This document shows positions 13,184-21,010 of a stretch of 21,339 nucleotides of DNA, piece by piece (within the stretch, counting starts at the first letter, position 1; the number at the start of each line of letters is the position of its first letter). Origin of the DNA: Deltaproteobacteria bacterium (GTDB taxonomy: Bacteria; Desulfobacterota; Desulfobulbia; Desulfobulbales; VMSU01). The notes beneath the pieces were generated by a model. It searched no databases. It saw only the letters and a program-made list of their open reading frames with translations, and was not told the DNA's origin. A program made the translations under genes and the position numbers. Where the stretch lies: positions 1 to 21,339 of the forward strand of contig JAJYJA010000021.1 in the NCBI GenBank assembly GCA_021789795.1, written 5' to 3'.

Positions 13184-15400
13184 TCATGCCGCCGCAAGCC
13201 CGAGATCGGCGAGCAGGGCCTTGAGCTGCTCCAGGCCGAAGGGCTTGGCGATCGCCCCGGCGAAGCCGTGTTGGGCAAAGTCGGCGAGCACCGGGTTATT
13301 GACGTAGCCACTGGCGATGACGCAGGGCAGGCCCGGCTGAAGCCGGGTCAACTCCTTGACCGTCTCCAGGCCGCCTCGGCCCCCCGGCACCGTGAGGTCG
13401 AGGATGGCCACCGCAAAGGCCCGACCCGCGGCTTGCGCCTCACGGACGGCGGCGATGGCCTCCTCCCCCTTGGCCACCGCCGTCACCTGGTAGCCGCAGT
13501 GGCTGAGCATCCCGGTGACGATCTGCCGAAAGGTCAGATCATCGTCCATGAGCAGGGCCCGTTGGCCGGCAGGCGGCTTGACGGCGGCAGGGGCCGGGGC
13601 CAGGGCCGGCAGGTCGACAATCAGGGTGGCGCCCTGGCCGGGCGGGGATTCGGCCCGGATCGCGCCCCCGTGCTTGCTGACGATGGAGTGGCAGATGGTG
13701 AGTCCCAGGCCCTGGCCCTTGGTGGCCCCCATGGCCTTGGTGGAGAAATAAGGGTCGAAGACCTGGTGGATGATCCCGGCGGGGATGCCCGGCCCGTTGT
13801 CGGCGCAGGTGATCCTGACCCTGGGGTCAGCCCCGGCCTCGCCGGGCAGATTCCAGGCCCGGACCAGATAGTCGCCGCCCTCGGCCCCCAGGGCCTCGCG
13901 GGCGTTTAAGGCGATATTGCCAAACACCTGGAGGAGCTGACCCTCGTCCGCCATGACCGACAGCAGGTCGGGGGCCAGCTCGTAACGCGCCGCCACCTGC
14001 GAGCCGCTCAAGGCCAGGGCAGTGGCGCCGGTGATGACCCGGCCCAGGGCGATGGGCTTACGGATCGGGTCGCCGCCCCGGGCGAAGGTGAGCAGCCGGA
14101 AACTCAGCTCCTTGGCCCGGTTGCAGGACTCCTCGGCGATTTGCAGGATGCCGTCTAGGCCGCTGTCCTTGGGCAGCAGGCTCCGGCTCATCGACACCCC
14201 GCCCAGGATGCCGGTCAGGAGGTTGTTGAAGTCGTGGGCGATGCCCCCGGCCATCACCCCCAGCGATTCGAGCTTCTGGGTCTTAATCCGCTCCTCGACC
14301 GCCCGTTTCTTTTCCGTGATGTCGCGGGTGATCTTGAGGCTGGCCACGATCCTGCCCTCCCCGTCGCGGAGCGGCACGGCGTGGGTCTCCATCCACAGCC
14401 GCCGGCCGCTTAAGGTACTGACCTCGAACTCCAGGGTGGGGCTTTGCCCCTGAAAGGTCGCCGCCACCACCCGCCGGAAAGGCTCCCGGTATTCAGGCAG
14501 GATCAGGTCGGAGAGGCAGATCTTGACCTGCGCCAGGGAGTCGGCCTCCAACATGGCCAGCCCGGCCCGGTTCATGGACAGCAGCTCGCCGTCCGGGCCG
14601 TGCAGGGTGATGCACTCCGGGGCGCTCTCGATGATCGTGGCCAGGAAGGTCTCCTTGGCCCGCAGCTCGCTCTCGGCCCGCACCCGGTCGCTGATGTCCC
14701 GGACGCTGGAGATGACCACCATCTGGCCCTCCAGCTCGAAGGCGCAACTGTTGATTGAAACCGGAAACACCGTGCCGTCATGCTTGCGGTGCCAGCGCAG
14801 GGGAATGCTCAGGTTGCCGTCCTGGATGGCCCCCGTGGTCTTCTCCGGCTCGTGGGACAACTCCTCGGCCCGCATGCCGATCAACTCCCGCCGGCTGTAG
14901 CCGTACAGGCTGGGGGCCGCCGGATTGCAGTCCAGGATGCGGCGGCCCTGCTGCTCGACCAGGAAGACGGCGTCTTTCGCCATGTCGAACAGCAGTCGGT
15001 AGCGATTTTCGCTCATCGCCAGGCGCTGCTCCAGCCGGTGGCGTTCGAGGGCGATTTCCAGGGTGGTTTGCAGGGTGAGCCGGTCAAAGGGCTTGTAGAG
15101 GTAAGCGGCGGGGTTGACCGCCTTGGCCCGGACGAAGGTCTGGCTGTCGGCGTGGGCGGTGAGGAAGACGATGGGCAGGCGCTGGGCGGCGATGATCGCC
15201 TCCGCCGCCTGGACGCCGTCCGGCCCCTCCTGGAGATAGATGTCCATCAGCACCAGGTCGGGCTGCAATTCCGCCGCCAGCCGGATCGCCTCCGCCCCGG
15301 CGCCGGTGACGCCCGCCACCTCGTAGCCTAAGGAGAGCAGGGTCTCCCGCAGGTCTTCGGCGATAATCGCCTCGTCTTCCACGATCAGGATATTGGTCAT
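13184..15400 (-). CDS. hybrid histidine kinase REC-PAS-PAS-HisKA-HATPase-REC
   Basis: A soluble 738-residue protein. The N-terminal receiver (about 1-115) has E9/D10 (with E8), D53 in LVLMDIYLQEGPDG and K103; its sequence style (VEDEAIIAEDLRETLLSLGYEVAG) is typical of receivers that partner HisKA_2 kinases. PAS 1 is at about 128-240 and PAS 2 at about 248-365. HisKA has H389 in GGIAHDFNN. HATPase has N499, DNGPGIP (534-540) and GQGLGL (563-568). The C-terminal receiver (about 614-732) has D619/D620, D668 and K719. Its ATG overlaps the stop of the upstream HisKA_2 kinase (ATGA), so the pair is co-translated and very probably a cognate relay. The architecture matches the hybrid kinase at 5194-7614. 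Confidence 0.87.
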   Translation of the reverse strand: MTNILIVEDEAIIAEDLRETLLSLGYEVAGVTGAGAEAIRLAAELQPDLVLMDIYLQEGPDGVQAAEAIIAAQRLPIVFLTAHADSQTFVRAKAVNPAAYLYKPFDRLTLQTTLEIALERHRLEQRLAMSENRYRLLFDMAKDAVFLVEQQGRRILDCNPAAPSLYGYSRRELIGMRAEELSHEPEKTTGAIQDGNLSIPLRWHRKHDGTVFPVSINSCAFELEGQMVVISSVRDISDRVRAESELRAKETFLATIIESAPECITLHGPDGELLSMNRAGLAMLEADSLAQVKICLSDLILPEYREPFRRVVAATFQGQSPTLEFEVSTLSGRRLWMETHAVPLRDGEGRIVASLKITRDITEKKRAVEERIKTQKLESLGVMAGGIAHDFNNLLTGILGGVSMSRSLLPKDSGLDGILQIAEESCNRAKELSFRLLTFARGGDPIRKPIALGRVITGATALALSGSQVAARYELAPDLLSVMADEGQLLQVFGNIALNAREALGAEGGDYLVRAWNLPGEAGADPRVRITCADNGPGIPAGIIHQVFDPYFSTKAMGATKGQGLGLTICHSIVSKHGGAIRAESPPGQGATLIVDLPALAPAPAAVKPPAGQRALLMDDDLTFRQIVTGMLSHCGYQVTAVAKGEEAIAAVREAQAAGRAFAVAILDLTVPGGRGGLETVKELTRLQPGLPCVIASGYVNNPVLADFAQHGFAGAIAKPFGLEQLKALLADLGLAAA

Positions 15401-17895
15401 GGCTGCCGCCCCCTGCCCTTGGGTGAGAAACAGACGCTGATCCGGGTGCCCTGGTCGCGGCTGATGGCCAGCCGGCCGCCCAACTGGCCGACCAGCATCG
15501 ACACCAGCTTGAGGCCCAGGGTGCCGGCCCGCTCCGGATCGATGTCCTCCGGCAGCCCGACCCCGTCGTCCGCCACGCTCAGCTCCACCTCGCCGGTTTG
15601 CCCCGCGCTTACAGCAAGTAATATACTCCCATTTTCACGACCTGCAAAGGCATGTTTGACGCTGTTGGTGACCAGCTCGTTGACGATCAGCCCGCAGGGG
15701 ATGGCGGCGTCCAGGCCCAGCCAGACCGGCTCCTGGCTGGCGCTGAGGCGCGCCTGCGGCCCGCCCTCCAGGGTGGCGGAGGCGATTACCCGGGCGGCCA
15801 ACTCCCGCATGTAGGAACAAAACTCGACCTGGGCCAGGTTGCTCGACCGGTAGAGTTTCTCATGGATGAGCGACATGGAGAGCACCCGGTTGCGCAGCTC
15901 GGCCAGGGCGGCGGCCAGGCCGGGGTCGTCCTGGCGCCGGGACTGGAGGTTCAACATGCTGGTGATGACCTGGAGGTTGTTCTTGACCCGGTGATGCACC
16001 TCCTTGAGCAGGATGTCCTTTTCCGCCAGCGCGGTCTGGATGACCGTCTGGGCCTGCTTCTGGGCGGTGATGTCCTGCACCGTGCCCGCCAGGCGGGCGG
16101 GCCGGCCCTCGGCATCCCGGATCAGTTCGCCGATGGCGTGGGCCTGGGCCAGGGTCCCGTCCTGGCGGTGGAAGGCGAAGTCGATGCCCACCGGTTTCTC
16201 CCCGGCCAGCAACTGGTCGATGCTCTGCTGCACCGTCTCCCGGCTGTCCGGGTGCAGGGTGGAGAAGAACAGCTCGGCGTTGGGAACCAGCGAGTGGGGC
16301 TGAAAGCCGTAGATGCGGAAGGTCTCGTCAGAGACGGTGAAGAGGCCGGTGGCCAGATCCCACTCCCAGTTGCCGATATGGGCCAGGGCCTGGGCCTTGG
16401 TCAGCCGGGATTCACTGTCGGTCAGGGCCTCCTCCATCCGCTTGCGCTCGGTGATGTCGGTTAAGACGCCATCCCACAACACCTGGCCGCGCGGCAGGCG
16501 GCGAGGGCTGGCGCAGAGATGCACCCAGCGCGCCCGTTCGCCGACTTGCAACGCCAGGTCGAGGTTGATGGGGGCCATGGTTCGCAGGCTCACCCGCTCC
16601 GCCTTGCGCAGATAAGGGATCATGCCCGGCGCCACCATGCCGAGCAGGGCCTGGGCCTCCCGCATGATCCGGGCCGCCGGGATGCCGGTGATCCGCTCGA
16701 TGCCGTCGCTGATGTAGAGAAACCTGGGCCGGCCGTCCCGCCCCTGGGTGTACTGGTAAACGGCGCTCTCCGGCAGGTTGTCGCCCAATATCCGCAGCCG
16801 CTCCCGCTCCTCGTTGGCCAGGAGATAGACCCGGCGCAGGCGGTGGTTGGCGACTTGCAGGCGGAAGAAGAGCACCGCGCTCACCAGGGTTGCGATGAGC
16901 AGCCCCACGATGAACCAGCGGTAGCGCGCCCAGATGTCGGTCAGGGTGAAGGCCGGGGTCCGGTCGAAGGGCGGCAGCCGCAACTCCCGCAGCAGGTCCT
17001 CGTTCGCCGCGTAGTTGGCCGGAATGGTGAAGCCGTGGATGTCGAGCCGGTGCGCCAGGATGCCGTCATGCTCCAGGCCGAGCAGGGCGGCGGCCAGCCG
17101 GCGGGTGACATCCTCCGGCACCTGGGCCAGGGCCACGAACGGCCGCCCAGGGTAGAGTTTGGTCGAGACCAGGGCGGCGAATCCCGGGGTGTCCAAGCGA
17201 TGCAACAGCTTGATCTTCGGCGCCTCGGGCAGTATTCCCTCCCGCTCCATGTCCTCCAGGAGCCCGGCGCGGACGAAACCGGCATCGACCCGGTCCGCCA
17301 GCACCGCCCGCACCACCTCGTCCTGGGGGGCGGCGAGCAGCCGCAGACGGCACTGCGTGACCACGTCCAGCCCGGCCTCCTGCCGCATCTCCCAGGCCTG
17401 GGCCTGATAGCCGCCCAGGGAACGGTTGTCCCCCACCGCGATCACCCGGCCCCGCAAGTCGGAGAGCCTATTTAACCCCGGCCGGTCGGCGCGGGCGATA
17501 ATCGCCCCGGCCACCGCCCGCACCGGCTCGCCGTCCCGCTCTTCGATCAGGGTGGCTATGGCCCCGGACATGGCGTCGCTGTGGCGGATGGCGGCGTAGT
17601 GGCCGGGGCTGGTGAGCAGGAGATCCACCTGCCGGCGGGCCAGGGCCTGATCCAGCTCGACGAAGTTCATGGCCCGCAGCCGGATGCGGTAGCCGGGCAC
17701 CATGGCGCTCAGATAGTCGGCCAGGGGCTGCCAGCGGGCGGCGGTCTGGGCCAGGGGCCTAAAGGCGAGCACCCCCAGGGTGAGCAGGTTGTCGCGGGCC
17801 AAGCCATCCCCGGCCCCCGGCAGCAGGAGCAACAACGCCAGCATGAGCGGCAGGCGGATCCAGGAGCGGCGAGAATGGGGCATGGGATCTATCAT
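15397..17895 (-). CDS. PhnD-like periplasmic domain/PAS/PAS/HisKA_2 sensor kinase
   Basis: An 832-residue protein. Signal or first membrane segment at about 13-29. A PhnD-like (phosphate/phosphonate-binding type) periplasmic domain spans about 36-300, with LTLGVLAFRPLAQTAARWQPLADYL, DLLLTSPGHYAAIR and GRVIAVGDNRSLGGYQAQ. Transmembrane helix at about 326-346. PAS 1 at about 362-485; PAS 2 at about 498-612 with AHIGNWEWDLATG. HisKA_2 has the phospho-acceptor histidines H634/H635 in LLKEVHHRVKNNLQV. HATPase has N739 in IVNELVTNSVKHAF and DDGVGLP at 776-782. The ATG at 17895 follows a GAGAGA run; a second ATG at 17883 is possible. The longer reading to 17940 is derived from an R1 remnant. HisKA_2 kinases normally lack an attached receiver and signal to the neighbouring response regulator, here the overlapping downstream hybrid. 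Confidence 0.85.
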   Translation of the reverse strand: MIDPMPHSRRSWIRLPLMLALLLLLPGAGDGLARDNLLTLGVLAFRPLAQTAARWQPLADYLSAMVPGYRIRLRAMNFVELDQALARRQVDLLLTSPGHYAAIRHSDAMSGAIATLIEERDGEPVRAVAGAIIARADRPGLNRLSDLRGRVIAVGDNRSLGGYQAQAWEMRQEAGLDVVTQCRLRLLAAPQDEVVRAVLADRVDAGFVRAGLLEDMEREGILPEAPKIKLLHRLDTPGFAALVSTKLYPGRPFVALAQVPEDVTRRLAAALLGLEHDGILAHRLDIHGFTIPANYAANEDLLRELRLPPFDRTPAFTLTDIWARYRWFIVGLLIATLVSAVLFFRLQVANHRLRRVYLLANEERERLRILGDNLPESAVYQYTQGRDGRPRFLYISDGIERITGIPAARIMREAQALLGMVAPGMIPYLRKAERVSLRTMAPINLDLALQVGERARWVHLCASPRRLPRGQVLWDGVLTDITERKRMEEALTDSESRLTKAQALAHIGNWEWDLATGLFTVSDETFRIYGFQPHSLVPNAELFFSTLHPDSRETVQQSIDQLLAGEKPVGIDFAFHRQDGTLAQAHAIGELIRDAEGRPARLAGTVQDITAQKQAQTVIQTALAEKDILLKEVHHRVKNNLQVITSMLNLQSRRQDDPGLAAALAELRNRVLSMSLIHEKLYRSSNLAQVEFCSYMRELAARVIASATLEGGPQARLSASQEPVWLGLDAAIPCGLIVNELVTNSVKHAFAGRENGSILLAVSAGQTGEVELSVADDGVGLPEDIDPERAGTLGLKLVSMLVGQLGGRLAISRDQGTRISVCFSPKGRGRQP

Positions 17896-17912
17896 TGCTG
17901 ATCTCTCAGAGA

Positions 17913-17955
17913 GGTAGCCGAGGCTAGGCAAAAGGGCCAAGTTCCAAGGCGCAGT
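17913..17955 (-). repeat. decayed R1 remnant, copy 4
   Basis: GGTAGCCGAGGCTAGGCAAA followed by AGGGCCAAGTTCCAAGGCGC matches the complement of one end of R1 (GGTAGCCGATGGCTAAGCAA, AAGGGCCGATATACAAGGCGC) with several mismatches; the rest of the repeat is gone. It lies in the untranslated leader of the HisKA_2 kinase operon. Confidence 0.65.
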
Positions 17956-17987
17956 GACATTGGGGGGAGGCCCGAGCTCCCATTTTC

Positions 17988-18017
17988 ACCTTAGCACACC
18001 GCCCGTCTCCCCGCCAA
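17988..18017 (-). promoter_or_regulatory. candidate promoter for the HisKA_2 kinase operon
   Basis: On the minus strand TTGGCG (18017-18012) and TAAGGT (17993-17988) are separated by 18 bases. TGC immediately before TAAGGT gives an extended -10. It lies about 95 bases ahead of the kinase ATG, upstream of the R1 remnant. The match is weak. Confidence 0.28.
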
Positions 18018-18060
18018 ACGATTTGCCTGCTCCGGCCCGCGCCCCCTTAAGTTTCCCGTC

Positions 18061-18119
18061 AACGCCGGTTTAACCGCTGGCGTTCTGGGATGGCGGCCGG
18101 GCGTAAGTTATGGTAATAT
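18061..18119 (+). promoter_or_regulatory. inverted repeat and candidate extended -10 before the lipid kinase gene
   Basis: AACGCC...GGCGTT (18061-18084) encloses the palindrome CGGTTTAACCG. TGGTAATAT at 18111-18119 resembles an extended -10, with a poor -35 (TGGCGG at 18091-18096). The inverted repeat sits where an operator or a divergent-gene boundary stem could be. Confidence 0.3.
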
Positions 18120-18171
18120 CCGTCCTTCAGGATCAGCTCTTGCCTTATTCCCCCAACCGCAACCCACGCCG

Positions 18172-19059
18172 GTGCCCCAACCACGACTGCAACTGATCGC
18201 CAACCCGGTGGCCGGACGCCAGGCCGGGCCGCTGATCGCCAGGGCCGAGCGGCGTCTCACCCAGGCCGGCGCCAAGGTAACCCTGTGCCTGACCAGCAGC
18301 CGGGGCGACGCCGAGCGCCTCGCCGGGGCGGGCGGCTACGACCGGATCGTGGTGGCGGGCGGCGACGGCACGGTGAACGAGGTACTAAACGGGCTCGCTC
18401 CCGACTCGCCGCCGCTGGCGGTGCTGCCGCTCGGCACCACCAACGTCCTGGCCCTGGAGGCCGGGCTGCCCCGCGACTTCGACCGGGCCTGCGATCTAGC
18501 CCTGACCGGCATCCCCACCCCCATTCACCTGGGGCTGGCCAGTGGCCGGCGCTTCGCGCTCATGGCCGGGGTAGGCCTCGACGCGGCGGCGGTGCGGGAC
18601 GTGGACCTGACCCTCAAGCGGCGGCTGGGCAAGGGCGCCTACCTGCTCGCCGCCTGGCGAGCCTGGCTCGCATACCGACCAGAGGCGGTGCAAGTCGAGG
18701 AGGAGGACGGCCAAATCCGCACCGGATACGGCCTGATCGTTGCCAAATCAAGAAGCTACGGTGGCGGCTTCACCCTGACCCCCGGGGCCTCCCTGTTTGA
18801 CGACCACCTGGAAATCCTGCTCATCCGTCTGCCGGGCCGGCTAACCCTGCTGATGGCCGGCCTGGCCCTACTGACCGGCATCCCCCTGGGCCGCCCCTGG
18901 GGGGAACGCTTCCGCAGCCGCTGGCTCCTGGCCCGGGGCGACGGGGTGCCGGTGCAGATCGACGGCGATCCGGCAGGCCTCCTCCCCCGCAGTTTCACCA
19001 TCAATTCATTCCCGATCCGCCTGATGTTACCACCGAGCCAGCCAGGTACCAACCGGTAG
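18172..19059 (+). CDS. diacylglycerol/lipid kinase family protein (YegS-like)
   Basis: A 295-residue protein of the DAGK catalytic family. It opens with the nucleotide-binding strand LQLIANPVAG. GGDGTVNEVLNGL at 63-75 is the signature ATP-binding loop, PLGTTNVLA at 86-94 is the second conserved motif, and the C-terminal beta-sandwich contains SRSYGGGFTLTPGASLFDDHLEI. The length matches the family (about 300). Members phosphorylate lipids such as diacylglycerol, phosphatidylglycerol or sphingoid bases; the substrate cannot be read from sequence. The start is GTG at 18172, the only start in frame near the expected N terminus; no strong ribosome-binding site is seen. The gene stands alone, divergent from the HisKA_2 operon. 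Confidence 0.82.
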   Translation: MPQPRLQLIANPVAGRQAGPLIARAERRLTQAGAKVTLCLTSSRGDAERLAGAGGYDRIVVAGGDGTVNEVLNGLAPDSPPLAVLPLGTTNVLALEAGLPRDFDRACDLALTGIPTPIHLGLASGRRFALMAGVGLDAAAVRDVDLTLKRRLGKGAYLLAAWRAWLAYRPEAVQVEEEDGQIRTGYGLIVAKSRSYGGGFTLTPGASLFDDHLEILLIRLPGRLTLLMAGLALLTGIPLGRPWGERFRSRWLLARGDGVPVQIDGDPAGLLPRSFTINSFPIRLMLPPSQPGTNR

Positions 19060-19096
19060 CCGGATTGCCTGACCCTATGATTTTTGGAGGCGGGCA

Positions 19097-19125
19097 TTGT
19101 TTTTTTGCCCCGCCCGGCGTATCTT
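19097..19125 (+). promoter_or_regulatory. candidate promoter of the TPR-yedE unit
   Basis: TTGTTT (19097-19102) and TATCTT (19120-19125) are separated by 17 bases, about 120 bases ahead of the TPR gene. The -35 lies in the loop of a GGCGGGC/GCCCCGCC stem (19089-19114) that could be the end of the lipid kinase transcript. Further downstream, CCTTAA CTT TTAAGG (19155-19169) is a short palindrome running into an AAGGAGG that precedes no start codon. Confidence 0.33.
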
Positions 19126-19244
19126 ATCTGTCAGGCCCGGCGGGGCCGTTAATGCCTTAACTTTTAAGGAGGCGGCCAACACCGGCCACCCCCCCCCATC
19201 AACCACAACCGCCCGCAAACCTCACCTGGCAAGGATTCCCCGAG

Positions 19245-19763
19245 TTGGACCGATTGGACAAAATCGCCGCCCTGGCCATGACCGGCCTGGCCATCTGGGC
19301 CCTGGCCCTGGTGGTCATCCAGGAACACCGGCCGGACGACCGTCCCCCGTCCCCGGCCCAACAGGCCGAACTTCGCGTTGATCCGGCCCTGAAGCAGAAG
19401 CTGGACCTGGCCCGGACCCTGCTCGCCGACAACAACATCGAGCAGGCCCAGGGTCTAATCGCCGAGCTTATCCGCACCTACCCCTACGAGGCGACGCCCT
19501 ACCTCTTGCAGGGTGACGCCTTCCTCTACCGCCAGGACGTGGTGGCCGCCATGCGGTCCTACCGGCGGGCGGTCGATCTCAATCCCGACTTTCTGGACAA
19601 AAAGTCCAAACTCTTTCAGGGCAAGAAGATCAAGAAGACGGTGGAGGACGCCGGGGCGGCAATCGAGTCCGGGCTGGCCGCCCGGCCCGAGGACGAGCGA
19701 CTGCTGGCGGGCCGCAAGACCTACTACTACATGCTCAGGAAGATCGCCGGCAGTTGCGGCTGA
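19245..19763 (+). CDS. membrane-anchored tetratricopeptide-repeat protein
   Basis: A 172-residue protein. A single N-terminal transmembrane helix (about 6-25, IAALAMTGLAIWALALVVIQ) is followed by a helical domain with TPR-type spacing at about 50-120 (LDLARTLLADNNIEQAQGLIAELIRTYPYEATPYLLQGDAFLYRQDVVAAM split over two repeats, then RSYRRAVDLNPDF). A charged C-terminal region follows. Such proteins are usually scaffolds. The start is TTG at 19245, preceded by AAGGA at 19231-19235; no ATG or GTG lies upstream in frame. It is 50 bases from yedE, with a small GCGGGC/GCCCGC stem in the gap, so the two are probably co-transcribed. A link to YedE function is inferred from this context only. Confidence 0.72.
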   Translation: MDRLDKIAALAMTGLAIWALALVVIQEHRPDDRPPSPAQQAELRVDPALKQKLDLARTLLADNNIEQAQGLIAELIRTYPYEATPYLLQGDAFLYRQDVVAAMRSYRRAVDLNPDFLDKKSKLFQGKKIKKTVEDAGAAIESGLAARPEDERLLAGRKTYYYMLRKIAGSCG

Positions 19764-19813
19764 GCGGAAGATGGGGCAAAAGCGCGGGCGTCAAGCCCGC
19801 TTAAGGTGAGGTG

Positions 19814-20920
19814 ATGAACAAAATCTGGTTCGTGGTCATGGGGGCGGTGATCGGCATCGGGGCGATGCTGCTCTCCTACTATGGCAATCCTCCCAATACC
19901 GGGCTGTGCATCTCCTGTTTCATGGAGAACGTGGCCGGGGCGCTCCGGCTGCACGACAACCTCCGGATGCAGTACCTTAGGCCCGAGATCATCGGCCTCC
20001 TGCTCGGCTCCTTTGGCTGGTCGGTCTGGCGCCGGGAGTTCATGGCCACCGGCGGCAGCTCCCCACTGCTCCGCTTCCTGATCGGGATGCTCTTGATCGT
20101 CGGCTGCTCCGTCTTCATCGGCTGCCCGGTGAAGATGGTGCTGCGGCTGGCGGCGGGCGACCTCGGCGCCCTGACCGGGCTTGCGGGTCTGGTGGCCGGG
20201 GTCTATATCGGCCTTGAGTTCGTGGAGAACGGCTTCCGGCTCGGCAAGCCCAGCGAACTGCCCCGGGCCAGCGGTTACGTGCTCCCGGCCTTAGCCCTCC
20301 TGCTCCTGGCCCTGGCGGCGACAAAGCCCTCCTTCCTGGGCGAGAGCGTCAAGGGGAGCGGCGCCCTGCACGCCCCGTTTCTGCTGTCGCTGGGCTTGGG
20401 GCTGCTGATCGGCGCCCTGGCCCAGCAGACCCAGTTCTGCATCACCGGCGCCATCGCCCGCCCCTTCCTGTGGGGGCCGCGGGAGGTGATGAGCTGCCCG
20501 CGCTCCACCGGACTCCTGATCGGCCTGGTGTCATTCTTCGGCTTCGCCCTGGCGGCCAGCCTGCTGACCGGGCAATTCCACCTGGGGCTCCATGGCCAGC
20601 CCAGCTCCAACGACAGCTACGGTTGGGCCTTTCTCGGCATGTTGCTGGTGGGCTTCGGCTCGATTCTGATCCGGGGTTGCCCCCTGCGGCAGTTGGTGGC
20701 GGCGGGCCAGGGCGACACCGACGCCGGGGTGACGGTGCTGGGGATGCTGGCGGGCTCGGCCCTGGTGCAGAACTGGGGCCTGGCCGGCGACCCGGCCGGC
20801 ACCCCGGTGGCGGGGCAGGTGGCGGTGCTGGCCGGGCTCGGCCTGCTGCTCGGGGCCGGCCTCTTGAACCGACGGCGCGGCTACGGCATCGCCCCCGAGT
20901 ACCAGCTCGGCCTGGACTGA
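19814..20920 (+). CDS. yedE: YedE/FdhT-type selenium-associated membrane protein
   Basis: A 368-residue polytopic inner-membrane protein, about nine or ten predicted helices, of the YeeE/YedE (sulfur transport) superfamily. It matches the selenium-metabolism YedE subgroup: NPPNTGLCISCFMENVAGALRLHD near the N terminus (two cysteines, LCISCF), the RPEIIGLLLGSFGW helix, IGCPVKMVLRLAAGDLGAL, ALAQQTQFCITGAIA and IRGCPLRQLVAAGQGDTDAG. Conserved pore cysteines of this superfamily bind sulfur species; a role in selenium or sulfur compound uptake is proposed for the subgroup. The ATG at 19814 follows AAGGTGAG; a GTG directly before it is possible. The usual partner YedF is not in the window, and a strong terminator follows. 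Confidence 0.8.
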   Translation: MNKIWFVVMGAVIGIGAMLLSYYGNPPNTGLCISCFMENVAGALRLHDNLRMQYLRPEIIGLLLGSFGWSVWRREFMATGGSSPLLRFLIGMLLIVGCSVFIGCPVKMVLRLAAGDLGALTGLAGLVAGVYIGLEFVENGFRLGKPSELPRASGYVLPALALLLLALAATKPSFLGESVKGSGALHAPFLLSLGLGLLIGALAQQTQFCITGAIARPFLWGPREVMSCPRSTGLLIGLVSFFGFALAASLLTGQFHLGLHGQPSSNDSYGWAFLGMLLVGFGSILIRGCPLRQLVAAGQGDTDAGVTVLGMLAGSALVQNWGLAGDPAGTPVAGQVAVLAGLGLLLGAGLLNRRRGYGIAPEYQLGLD

Positions 20921-20972
20921 CAATCGGTACTCTCCGTCCTGGCCGCGCTTCAGGGCGAGCCCCCTTTTCTTC

Positions 20973-21007
20973 CAGAAAGGCAGGACCATGATGGTTCTGC
21001 CTTTCTG
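20973..21007 (+). terminator. intrinsic terminator after yedE
   Basis: CAGAAAGGCAGGACC and GGTTCTGCCTTTCTG form a 15-bp stem (one G.U pair) with a 5-base loop, followed by TGACTATTTTTGTC. It also lies directly after the stop of the convergent PEP-CTERM gene and could serve both, though a T tract exists only on the + side. Confidence 0.75.
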
Positions 21008-21010
21008 TGA

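Noticed and set aside
17896..17940. Longer start for the HisKA_2 kinase
   Set aside because: The extra codons are read from the R1 remnant; ATG 17895 precedes a normal export signal.
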